Shown here piece after piece: positions 45,418 to 55,307 of a stretch of DNA of 64,000 nt. This stretch comes from Ramazzottius varieornatus (taxonomy: Eukaryota > Tardigrada > Eutardigrada > Parachela > Ramazzottiidae). The notes beneath the pieces were generated by a model. It had not been told where the DNA came from, ran no database searches, and saw only the letters and a list, made by a program, of their open reading frames with translations. The position numbers and the translations under genes were made by a program. Numbering within the stretch: position 1 is the first letter of the stretch; every line of letters begins with the position of its first letter. Location of the stretch: positions 800,278-864,277 of the forward strand of contig BDGG01000004.1 in the NCBI GenBank assembly GCA_001949185.1. Reading direction: 5' to 3'.

Positions 45418-45735
45418 ATTTTTTCCTTGAAATTGTTTTGGAGTGCTGGGGGCAATTTCGGTACTCTTAATGATATTTATTCCTGCTGTTGAACTGATAG
45501 TTTGACGAGGAAGTCTTTACAGACTTACTCGGAAAAAGCATACGGTCGCGGTACCCTGAATTTCGGGAATTGAGAGGTGACAGTTGGGTATTTTGATGGA
45601 TACAAACGTGTGAAAATTAAATAAATGGCAAAAAGTTAGGAGAAATTAAGAGCAAAAGCCGGCATCTGTACAAAGGAAATATAGATGGCGACGTCGCTAG
45701 CTCCAGTCTCACCTGTGCAGTCGCTGTACTTCGCC

Positions 45736-46065
45736 CAGAGAGCATAGATTACATAGAGGAACGCGTACATACGTACACGCCTGTCTTTCAATAACACAAA
45801 TCATACAATCATTGCCGGACTAGCTTCCACTGAAGGCCGTGCTGAAATGTATGACTTTGGGAGGTTCTATTTCTTCCGGCGTAACCCGGTGGGCCAGCCG
45901 TGCGAGCCAGACCCGTCGAGCTAATCACGACTCTGCCAAGGCGTGGCCTTTCTGTGTATTAGACCAAGGGTAGTCTTCATTAGTACTGATGAGTGCCTCT
46001 ACCGTTTCCATGTTATGCGGCTCTAAGGTATACAGAGCGGTTCCTCTATGTAATCTATACTCTGC
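45736..46065. repeat. Inner inverted repeat nested in the TIR element
   Basis: AGCATAGATTACATAGAGGA at 45741-45760 matches, inverted, TCCTCTATGTAATCTATACT at 46042-46061, one mismatch apart. The loop is about 280 bp. It could be a second element nested in the first. Confidence 0.75.
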
Positions 46066-46159
46066 TTCGCGCATGAGCGTGCTAAAATTCAGCTCTATCA
46101 CCCCTTCGAAGTCAGTTTAGAACCACCTGCGCCTCCTGTAATTCCAAAAAAATTCCAGA

Positions 46160-46255
46160 AATTGCAGGTCCGCAAATTCTGAAAAATACCTTCTCCAGAA
46201 TTGCAGATCTGCATTTTTCTCAGAGTCCGTCTTAAAAAATTGCAGATCCGCAATT
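46160..46255. repeat. Subterminal ATTGCAGATCTGCAAT palindromes, right cluster
   Basis: Copies near 46162, 46200 and 46238 mirror the left cluster. Confidence 0.75.
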
Positions 46256-46317
46256 CTTAAACCCGAAAACTTCCGCATTTGCAGAATTGGCCCCCCTCAA
46301 TACGTCCTTGTACAGTA

Positions 46318-46788
46318 ATCAGGCCTTACGTCGTTGCTAAATCCAGCCCCTATTGCGCCCGGACGAAGTCGATCAAGGACGTGATCATGAGTTTTGCTCT
46401 CCAGCAACACGAAGTTTAGCAGCACATCAGTGGAACAGATACCCATTCTCTTGACATGAATCAGCCTGAGCCGGGTGAGTCCTGAGAGGATTCCGCCGTC
46501 ACCCCTGGGGAGCATCTCTTCGCAAACGCGCTTTTTCCGTTGACCGTTTGCATCCCCTGGATTGTTGATTGCGTCTCGAACTGTAGCTGGCCTCGCTGGG
46601 AGTGGGACTGGGAGATTTGTCCATCTATGACTTTTGTTTCCTTCTCGAAATCGAAAGTCATTCTCGAAGTAGTTAGTAGTGCAGTCCTGTTCGTATAGTA
46701 CCTTATCCTTGTGGCCTCGCTAGAACGTGTGCTTCACTGTAACTGCATCAAAACGAACGGGACGCATTAAAGCTAGACGCGCTCGCAA
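46318..46788. other. Interval between TIR element and the coiled-coil gene
   Basis: A minus-strand ATG at 46661 opens a 66-residue frame (MTFDFEKETKVIDGQISQ), and a good donor lies near 46330 in another frame. These could be exons of an unrecognised gene, but the evidence is weak. The promoter of the plus-strand gene should lie here. Confidence 0.3.
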
Positions 46789-48119
46789 ATGGAATCGACG
46801 TGTGCGACGTTGACAGGACAATTTTGGAGTTGCCAATCCACCTTGCAGGCGGTTCAGCAGCGATATCAAGCGTCTCTTCGGAAAGCCGACGTTGGCTGTT
46901 CAACTTTCGACGGTTCCGGTCTTCTGGTAGACGAACTAAAGAGAGGGGCTCATCGAGCGAGTGAGCTGTTATCTACCTTGGAGCAAGACACTAAGGTGTG
47001 AGTTTTATTTGGGTCCGTTTATTACCACCCCGGGTATTTCCCATTCCCGATAATTGCTGGACGGGGAAAATTTAACTAAACTGAACACCAAGTTTTTGAT
47101 CAGTCTCGTAAGGTGTTCATGTAAGATTTCTGGTTTTGTTGCAGATATTTGCTGACTTGGTGAGCATCATTGAGGCCCTGGAAGCGTCACAAGAAAAGAA
47201 TGTTCTAAAGCTGATGGAGCTGCAGCAAGAAAACGGGGATTTGAAAGAAGAAGTCAACACGTTAAGGGGACGACTGACCACCGCGGAGCAAAGTGTTGTC
47301 CAGCTGGAAACCGAGAAAGCTCAGCTGGAATTTCTCCAAACACTTCCCTCTCACGACAGAAGATCAGGTCATTCGTCGACCGATGTGAGAAGTTCAACGA
47401 CGCTCTAAAAAGTAAATGCTGATATTTATCGGAATTTTGCTATGATTTCAGGTTGACAAGATACTGGAAACACCGATGGACAAAATAGCCGTTGCTGACC
47501 GACCAATTCCCCTGTCCTTACTCAACAGTGGTCGCCGTGGTTCAGCAGAAGTTAGACGGCGTGTTCTACCTTTCCGGATTCGTGACAGCGAGGAGCGGGA
47601 AACGAAGAGTCCAGGGATACCTCCCACAGCGTTGAACTACACTGTTCTTAACGGCTCGATAGACGGCGAAGATCTCGATGAACTCGGGGACAAGCTAAGC
47701 TGGTACGAGTCGATCATGCGCCAACTTCAAGAGATCCTCGGCGCTGAACTTGACGATCCGGACATTACTTACCACGAAGAAAGCAACAAGATTGTCGAGA
47801 GAGCCAAACGGATGATCGAATATCGCGAGATGATTCCTGCCTACGAAGTAAGCTCGTTTTCTGGCCGTTTCTCAATCTTGAAGTACATGCGATGTTTTTT
47901 TTACAGCAAAAGATCGACGAACTGCAGAAGAAGAATGCGCAGCTACTTCGGACGCAGGATGCCGTACGGAAGAGTATCAAAGAGAATATCAACCTTAGTT
48001 CCCACTCACAACCCGAATCGAGGGACTCTTCCTCAACGCGACTTCTCTCCACATCTAACCTCTGCAACCCTAGTATCAACCTTCCCAGCAACTCCTTTCG
48101 AAGGAAGAACAGTAGGTAA
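46789..48119 (+). CDS. Coiled-coil protein resembling the kinesin light chain N-terminus, without TPR repeats
   Basis: Exons 46789-46995, 47145-47384, 47452-47847 and 47907-48119 join in phase. Exon 2 encodes a heptad coiled coil whose end, TAEQSVVQLETEKAQLEFLQ, closely recalls the kinesin-binding coil of kinesin light chains (SEQSVAQLEEEKKHLEF in the vertebrate protein). Exon 1 (QSTLQAVQQRYQASL, LVDELKRGAHRASELLSTLE) fits the helical segment before it. In place of TPR repeats there is a second coiled coil (LSWYESIMRQLQEILGAEL, QKIDELQKKNAQLLRTQDA) and a Ser/Asn-rich tail. It may bind kinesin heavy chain or dimerise, but this is inference. A consensus donor (AG before GTAAGT) overlaps the stop at 48119, so splicing could instead extend the protein to a stop at 48321-48323. 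Confidence 0.72.
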
Positions 48120-48407
48120 GTTCTGCTGATTTTTATTCAACTTTGACTTGGTTTTACTGTCCAGTGCTCTTGCTTATAGTTTTTGATTCGTTCCTACTGT
48201 CTGAAAGTTGGAACCGTTTCAAAGTTTTCAACATTATCAGTTTATTGCGACAAAGTTTTCTTCAGGTGTTCGTATACGATTCGTATTATGAGAGTCAGCA
48301 ATGTCGAATCAAGAACGGCATGAAGAGAACGAAATATCTGCGGGTGCTCAAAAAGCGCAGCCCAGAATGTACATGGGTTCTTCAAGAAAATTTTGCAACT
48401 GGGCTTT

Positions 48408-49553
48408 CTAGTAATACTCTTGCTTCTTCTCTTCCTTCTTGGGGTAGCTTTCCTTCTTTTCTCTATAGGCGACGACCTCAACGACGAGCGCCGGTGGCTT
48501 CTTCATGGGCTTGTCCTTGGCATTGTAGGCCTTCACCGAGTACTGGGGTTCTTCGTAAGTTTCGGTGGTGGTCTTGTATTCTTGCTTTTTGTATTCTGGC
48601 TTCTTGTAGACGGGCTTCTCTTCGTACTGGGGTTCTTCGTAAGCTTCGGTGGTGGTCTTGTACTCTTGTTTCTTGTAGACGGGCTGTTTCTTCTCGTACT
48701 TGGGCTTCTCCTCTTCGTATTGGGGCTCTTCGTAGGCTTCGGTGGTCGTCTTGTACTCCTGCTTCTTGTACTGTTGCTTCTTCTCGTACTTTGGCTTCTC
48801 TTCCTCGTATTGTGGTTCCTCGTAGGCCTCCGTGGTGGTCTTGTACTCCTTCTTGTACTCGGGTTTCTTGTAGGCCTTGGTGGTTTCATATTCCGCCTCC
48901 TGTTCGTAGGCGGCCTCAGTGGTGTACTTCATGGGCTTCTTGTAGGCCTTGGTGGTGTATTCTTCGTAGGACTCCTCTTCCGGTTGCTCATAGGCCATGG
49001 TGGTGGTCTTGTACTCCTTCTTGTAGGGCTTGGTGGTCTTGTACTCTTGTTTCCTGCAACAGTGCAAACATAATTACCACTGTAGCTGGACGACCCAAAG
49101 CCTAAACAGGAATGAGTTCAATTGTGGGAGAATTGGCTTGACACGATTACTTTCCATGAAATGATCTGGACAAAAATTCCAGGAGAAATATGAACAGGCA
49201 GGGATGTTGGACTTACTTGTAGGCCTTGGTGGTCTCATACTCCTCATACTTTTCGGGCTGTTCGTAGGCCATTGTAGTGGTCTTGTACTCCTTCTTCCTA
49301 AAAGCACAAAAAACGTGCCAGTCGGCTCGTTCACGAGAACGGATAATAGTGGAGTTCTCAGGCGTTGATATAAAATCTTCGAGAGTACTTACTTGTAAAC
49401 CTTCGGAGCGACGTATTCCTCTTCTGGCTGCTCGTAGGGCTCTTCTTCTGGCTGGTAAACTGCTTTCTTCGCCTCCTTGTATGTACTGGCGGCCTCGGAG
49501 AAGACGACCATACCGACGGCCAGGCAGAGGGCGGATAAAACGAAATGCCTCAT
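48408..49553 (-). CDS. Secreted Tyr/Lys/Glu-rich repetitive (cuticle-like) protein, copy A
   Basis: Exons 49553-49393, 49297-49217 and 49053-48408 encode about 295 residues. The signal peptide is MRHFVLSALCLAVGMVVFSE with cleavage likely after EAA. The rest is built from imperfect repeats of KKQEYKTTTEAYEEPQYEEE followed by KPKYEKKQ, rich in Tyr, Lys, Glu, Pro and Thr and almost free of Cys. Such Tyr/Lys-rich proteins occur in cuticles and adhesives, where tyrosine oxidation can cross-link them; that function is inferred from composition only. Gene order and intron positions match copy B, with which it shares a nearly identical 267-bp tract (48591-48857). It ends close to the convergent coiled-coil gene. 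Confidence 0.88.
48591..48857 (-). repeat. 267-bp tract shared with copy B
   Basis: It aligns without gaps to 50935-51201 at a constant offset of 2344 bp; I see one mismatch (C at 48831 versus G). Flanking repeats are much less alike. Confidence 0.9.
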
Positions 49554-50565
49554 GGTGGATGATGGGAAGTTGCGAATTCGGAAGAAAAATAAAACTGTCC
49601 TCGATTTGGCGAAGGACAGCGGAGTGAAGGACTGTGAAACGGCGAACCGACAGAGAAACGAAAGGAGGTCAATAAGAGGGAAATTAGATCAACAAACGTC
49701 GAGAAAAAACTGAAGGAGTGACTACACTGAATTACGAGACTTTGGTTAATTGCCGCTGCTTTTATTGCGAACCCGGAAAACCGTCCAGTGGATGGCGGGA
49801 GTAATCCTCACCCGTTCACGGTCATCTGCCAGTTGGCATCCATTTATCTGACGACACCGCGTGAAACAGGCATGTAGCTAAAGTTTCAAGGTGTTACGTA
49901 TGGTTTTGTTTTTTCTGGACGCTGTTGTTCCACGAACAACCGGATAACGTTACGCCAGCTCGATGAATATATATTCTTGCCAAAACCAAATTGCATAATT
50001 TGAACTGGCCATGAACGTTCAACTGTCCACACCAGTTTTTGTCTGTTGCGCAAAACTCGGCGGCCTGGGTCGTTTTGAGGTTTCCTGGTGAGACTGAGAC
50101 CCTTGAACTCTGGGATGACAATCTCTACGGATCTTTGCATACATCGAGATTCCACGCTTAGGAGCGTCGAAACCATGGTTCAGAGATCGAACTTCCTCTG
50201 AATTTTAGCCATGCACCAACTTCCGGGTCGCCGCGCTTTGGGCAGTCAGCAGGTGCGTCTCAGGCTTTCCTCTTTCACTACGATCGAAACTCCTGAAGCT
50301 GCAGTATACATCTTAAACCCCACATTTTTTCAAGTCGTGAGCTGAATTTTTCCGTGTAAGTATTCGTTTTACTTCAAGAATCAATAATAAGAGCGCAAGA
50401 GTGAGGGGAGCGGTTTTGTACAGTAAAGCTGCAAGGAAAAGAAGGTAGTAGGAATCAAAAGAAAAGAAGAAAGAAAACAGGAAAGTTAGGGTAGCAGGTA
50501 ACGTAAGAGACAGGAAAGAGAAGCTCAGAAATTAGAAAGATAAGGGGATACGGGATGGATAAGCT
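49554..50565. other. Interval between the two repetitive-protein genes
   Basis: It contains the presumed copy A promoter and the copy B 3' untranslated region. The part at 50395-50530 is strongly purine-rich (A/G) on the plus strand. No gene is supported. Confidence 0.45.
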
Positions 50566-52164
50566 TTAAGCACCGTAGTATGGCTGGTGCTTCTTTTCGA
50601 TGATCTTGACCACGACATCGGTGTGGTGGGTCTTGTTCTGGTGGATGGTGATGACAGGTGGTGGGACATAGGCTGCTTGGTAGTAGGCAGCAGGAGTTTC
50701 GTAGGCCTTGGTCTCTTCGGCATAACCTTTAGTGGTCTGGTACAACTGCTTCTCGGCGTAGACGGGCTCCTTCTTCTCCTCATAGACGGCTCCCGTCATA
50801 TTGCCGTAACTTCCATACGAAGGTACCTCGTACTTTTCCGTTGTGGTCTTATACTCTGGTTTCTTGTACTCTTGCTTTTTCTCGTATGTTGGCTCTTCAT
50901 AGGATTCGGTAGTCGTCTTGTACTCTTGCTTCTTGTATTCTGGCTTCTTGTAGACGGGCTTCTCTTCGTACTGGGGTTCTTCGTAAGCTTCGGTGGTGGT
51001 CTTGTACTCTTGTTTCTTGTAGACGGGCTGTTTCTTCTCGTACTTGGGCTTCTCCTCTTCGTATTGGGGCTCTTCGTAGGCTTCGGTGGTCGTCTTGTAC
51101 TCCTGCTTCTTGTACTGTTGCTTCTTCTCGTACTTTGGCTTCTCTTCCTCGTATTGTGGTTCCTCGTAGGCCTCGGTGGTGGTCTTGTACTCCTTCTTGT
51201 AGGGCTTTGTGGTCTTGTACTCTTGTTTCCTGCAACGGAAAAACATGATTATTGTCACAGCGAAATAGTGTGGACTAAAATGGAGTTTTTTGGGGGAATG
51301 GCCGGACACGCAAAGGTGATCGTACTTACTTGTAGGCCTTGGTAGTCTCGTAGCTTTCTTCTTCCTCGTAGGGCGCTTCCGTTGTCTTGTAGGGTGCCTT
51401 GTAGGAAGCCTTCTTGGCGGGCTTGTAGTACTGAGGCGCGGTCTTGTATGTCTTCGTGGTGGCGTAGGCCTCTTCTTCTTCGTACGGTAATTCCTCTTCC
51501 TCATCGTAGCCCATCGTGACGGTCTCGTACTTTTGCTTGTACGTCGCTCTGCAAATGAAATAATGCAAAATTACAAAATTGGCTTTAAGATTCGGTATCG
51601 CAAGAATGTAATATGACACATGATGTAGGTTTACTTTTTGGGCGCATAAGTGACAGCTTTCTTTGCGTAAGCCTTTGTGGTCTTGTACTCCTCAGGCTGA
51701 TACTCTTCTTCCTGTTCGTAAGCCGCGGGAGTTTTGTAGACCTTCTTTGGTGTAGTGTATTTCTTCTCTTCCTTCTTGTAGGCTTTGGTCTCGTACTTCG
51801 TGCCTTGATCGTCGTCGTCCTCGATGTACTTGATGGCGTCCGCATTGTCCTTCTTCTGGGCTCCGTAGGTAGGCTTGGGAGCTGGGGCGTAAACGGTCTT
51901 CTTGTAGGTCTTGGCCGGGGTGTAGCTGTCGTCGGCTTCCACCTCAGCTGGACCTTCGCTGTAGGTCGTCTCCTTGTACTCCATCAGCTTGCTGCAGTTG
52001 CACTTCTTCTTGTAATCCTCGATGGTGTAGTCCTGTCCGTCCTCACCGGCAATGTGTGTGCTGTTCTTGTACATCACCTTCTGGTAGGGCTTGCCTTGCG
52101 AAAGGCTGATGGCGACCACGAAAAGAAGTGCCACAGAGTATGATACGAAGACCGACTTCCGCAT
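50566..52164 (-). CDS. Secreted Tyr/Lys/Glu-rich repetitive (cuticle-like) protein, copy B
   Basis: Exons 52164-51635, 51548-51330 and 51229-50566 encode about 470 residues. The signal peptide is MRKSVFVSYSVALLFVVAIS. The first exon has a less repetitive region with a CNCSKLMEYKETTY segment, one NST glycosylation site and an acidic EDDDDQ patch. Exons 2-3 carry repeats of EYKTTTEAYEEPQYEEEKPK and YKTTKAYKK type. The C-terminus is different from copy A: AAYYQAAYVPPPVITIHQNK, then HHTDVVVKIIEKKHQ. It is inferred to be a structural extracellular protein of the cuticle. It lies in tandem with copy A; exon 3 begins with the same RKQEYKTTKPYKKEYKTTT as copy A exon 3. Confidence 0.88.
50935..51201 (-). 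repeat. 267-bp tract shared with copy A
   Basis: Partner of 48591-48857, identical except for one base by eye. Confidence 0.9.
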
Positions 52165-53592
52165 TGTGGCTCCTCACAACACAACTGCGCGCAAAACCGT
52201 ACTGAGGATTCCACAAAGACAAGATGACTTAACACACTGTAAAATACCGGAACCAGGAAATGAAAGAATCCGTAGAGAACAACTTTTATGAGTTTAGAAT
52301 GTCGACAATTCGATCGCTTCGTTACATGATCTTCCTCAAGGTTTGCATGCGGAATATTCCACAGACCAAGTTATCACATAGGAAGAATATTGTGTAACTC
52401 TTACAACATCCTTTGGCAACCTGACAGAGGAAGAATGCGGTGCGAAAAGGCACAACGCATCAGGCGAAAAGGCGCGAGGCACTGATCGTGACGAGACTTT
52501 GTCCTGGTGGCTGTTTTTTCGTCGTTCTTTGAACGCGTAATTCGAGTGCGTGGGGCAGATATGCTAATTAAGTCACAAGCGACGTTCGATGAAGAAGCAG
52601 ATTCCGGCGCGGCTTCCACTTTTGTGGGTTAACGCTGTCGAAATACACTCCATATCTGTACCGAAGACCAAAAGCTGGCATTCACGCCAACCAAGGACTG
52701 ACAGCACCTTGAAACCTGAACGGTGCACCGTCAAGGTCGTAAAGTACCGGATATCTCGACCGAGTTCCGATCCCGTCAGTCCTTATCGGAAACTCTGCTA
52801 GTCCGTAAATCCAAGCTCACGATCTTTCGCTCGATGGACATACTCTCGCCCCATTTCGCCAGAATTCGAAGATGTCCATGAAGGTGGTCGCTCCCAGCTG
52901 CAGCAGACAAAAACACCCTTTTTACTGCATTTTTGGAAGTTTACTAGTCTTTTCGAAACCATCAATTCCTCACCATCTTTTAACGTCTAAACGGGATAAA
53001 CTACCCAAACACACAGATTCGAACGATGCATTTGCTTTACGAGCCAGCTCAGAAATCTTCCGAAATCCGAATAATCTCTTCCCGGGTTATGTCTCAGCCG
53101 CGTCATGAAGCCCTTACGAATGACCCTGCACATTCTGGCAAGTCTTACGCTAGCTTGTTTCTGTTTGCATGTCGCAGATGCGCAGGATCCTGCAAGACCG
53201 ACGGGAACATCTGCTAGAGATGCGATGATAAAATATTGATAGTTCCTAATCAAGTTAGGTTAGCGCAGCGTTCGGTTTCCCCTTAACCAGTTAACGAGGT
53301 ACGAACCGTTCGCGATTAGATATCTGAACTCTTCTCGGTGACCTTCAAGTATCTTTACGAACGTCTAAGCTATTTGCGGAAGCCACACAAAAATAAAGCG
53401 CAAGGTCTGTTTCGCGAAAGTGTTCATAAAAAGCCGCGGGAAGCTCGCTTGACTGAAATAAGGAGATAAGGTGGAGCACTTACTACGACCGAAGGATGAA
53501 AGTCCCTTTATACCTACACCGTCAGAGAAAGACAAGGCTGTCTCTTTCATAGCTTCAAGCTTTTCCAGCGTCGCACTGTGTTATTTCTGAAA
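52165..53592. other. Interval between copy B and the cysteine-rich peptide gene
   Basis: Divergent promoter region of 1.4 kb. TTTATACC at 53508-53515 sits about 80 bp before the peptide gene's ATG and could be part of its core promoter. No other gene is seen. Confidence 0.4.
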
Positions 53593-53886
53593 ATGGCGAC
53601 CGCAACAGTCACGTATTTCATCATACTTCTTGTGCTATTTTCCGCGGTTCTCCGAAGCACACATGGCGAAACTTGCTCAGGGATTTGCGCATTTAACGGC
53701 AACACCTGCTTGAATGGCGGAACCTGCAAGAACTACCAGTGCTGTACCAACTCCACCACCGCTTGCGGCACCATCCCCTGCTTCCGACCTGGTCACAAAT
53801 GCCTCAAGTTCCTCTTCGTCCATCTCGGAACCTGCACACCATGCGAGACCTCGAATGGAATCTTCAAGAACTTTTGCAAGAAATAA
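53593..53886 (+). CDS. Small secreted cysteine-rich protein (12 cysteines)
   Basis: A single exon encodes 97 residues. Residues 1-24 form a signal peptide (VTYFIILLVLFSAVL), with cleavage likely after THG. The mature part starts ETCSGICAFNGNTCLNGG and has 12 Cys in about 72 residues, including one CC pair, enough for six disulfides. The CLNGGTCKNYQC stretch faintly resembles an EGF-type loop, but spacing afterwards does not fit EGF. It ends in a basic NFCKK tail. No family is recognised. Roles such as defence peptide, protease inhibitor or matrix protein are all possible; none is shown. The absence of introns and the strong signal peptide support a real gene. Confidence 0.75.
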   Translation: MATATVTYFIILLVLFSAVLRSTHGETCSGICAFNGNTCLNGGTCKNYQCCTNSTTACGTIPCFRPGHKCLKFLFVHLGTCTPCETSNGIFKNFCKK

Positions 53887-54100
53887 TTTGCTTCATTGCC
53901 TTATTCTAAGCTTTTCATTCTAACCACCTACTCTTTCACAAGCTACAGTTTATGTGCCGCAATATCATTGATACTGTAGCTCATACGTTCTGCTCTTGTC
54001 GAACGCACCAGGATGAAGTTCAATAGTCTGAATTTTATGGCGATAGCTGATAAGATCACCTAGCTAGGACGAAAATAAAATGTCATCCCATCGTGAGGTG

Positions 54101-55307
54101 CTACTCGTTGAAATTCTGGCAACTACCAAGACCTTTACGATGAATACTGCGGCTAATACTGACGGTCAAAATATCGAGATACTTTTGCAAACAGGCAAAC
54201 TGTGACTGCCTTCCATCGAACCCTTTCTTAGGCTCCAAGTGAAACCGTTTAGGGTTGAGGTAAGCTACAGGTGCAACAGTGTCGTCGTTAACCACGACAG
54301 TTTCCACTTCATCCAAGACAATGCGCTGATGGAAGAGCGGACAGTCAAGCGTCAGCGTCTCGTACTCGCCCCCTTCCCCACAAGGATTACACCCGTAACT
54401 GTCTTCCATGCCGAGTAGATGGTCTTGGATGTCGGCGAGCTTTTGCCCAAGGTGCTTTTGTGGCGAGAGACCCAGCGCTGCCACTTTGATCAGGATGGCT
54501 ATCACGTCGCACTCGATCATTTCCTGGAGAAGTTCCCTCTGGTTTCTTTGCCATAAATACGTCAGCGCCTGCAATAAAATTTTCCGGTCGGTGTTTCCAC
54601 AGATAAACCTTTATTGAATTCAAACCTGTACGTCGAGGCGCTTGCAGATGTTTAGTACACGGAGTGTCTGGTATTCGGAAAGGATAGCGCCAGCAGCGAT
54701 AGCGTCGAACTTGACGGACCCTTGAATATCCACAAGGAGGTCGAAGAGGTCCTCAACTTCGTCGTCTGGCGTCACTTGGTAGTCTTTACTCTGTAGTCGT
54801 GGTGTTCCGCGGATGTGACTGCGGAACAGAGGGAGCTGCATGGCTTCCCCGTAACGGGTAATGGTCTGATGGCCGACGGTCTGGTACATGTAGCTATCCA
54901 ACTCATCTGCAAGGAACAAAATCCATAACCTAGTTTACTACTTTGCATACCGCATGACATCTCATGAAGCAACAAGTCATAGTGTGACATGACGTATCAT
55001 ATTATGACATCGATAGCCATACATCGGTTGATTTTTGATTGGCTAGAGCAATAAGTTGGATTGTTGGAATTTCTTGATCGTCCGGAAAGATTTACCTGCT
55101 CCTTTTGGCTCCATGTTTGCTAGCGCTACAATTTCATGACCATCGGCGACGGCGCACATCATATTGTAGGTACTGTCCTTGCCACCACTGCAAAAGAAAA
55201 CGTCATGGGAAGCTGAAACAAGATGAGGCTGGACAACAGCCTTCAACTGCCGACGCAGGCAATCTTGGCCGGCTACCTGCGCACCTGATCAAAGCTACAA
55301 CGCGCAT
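54101..55307 (-). CDS. DPH6: Diphthine-ammonia ligase
   Basis: The first exon is only 23 nt (55307-55285, MRVVALI), followed by 55187-55096, 54906-54626 and 54568-54101, all in phase. The N-terminus gives the ATP pyrophosphatase P-loop SGGKDSTYNMMCAV. ELDSYMYQTVGHQTI, DEVEDLFDLLVDIQG and AIAAGAILSEYQTLRVLNIC follow. The C-terminal half has LTYLWQRNQRELLQEMI and the characteristic CGEGGEYETLTLDCPLF. DPH6 performs the last step of diphthamide synthesis on elongation factor 2, amidating diphthine with ammonium and ATP in the cytosol. Length (about 285 residues) matches the single-domain animal enzyme. Confidence 0.96.

Larger units (their letters stand above)
45286..46311. mobile_element. Non-autonomous TIR element with ACAGTA target duplication
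   Basis: Both ends carry ACAAGGACGTATTGAGG in inverted orientation, and ACAGTA flanks the element at 45280-45285 and 46312-46317. No transposase frame is present over 1026 bp. Six or more copies of a palindromic word (ATTGCAGATCTGCAAT and variants with a central C) cluster near both ends, at 45330-45420 and 46160-46255. The superfamily is unknown to me. Confidence 0.82.

Noticed and set aside
48143-49105. Long plus-strand open frames opposite the repetitive gene
   Set aside because: They are shadows of the codon-biased repeats on the minus strand, with Arg/Trp or Leu-only composition and no start context. The same holds for 50587-51345.
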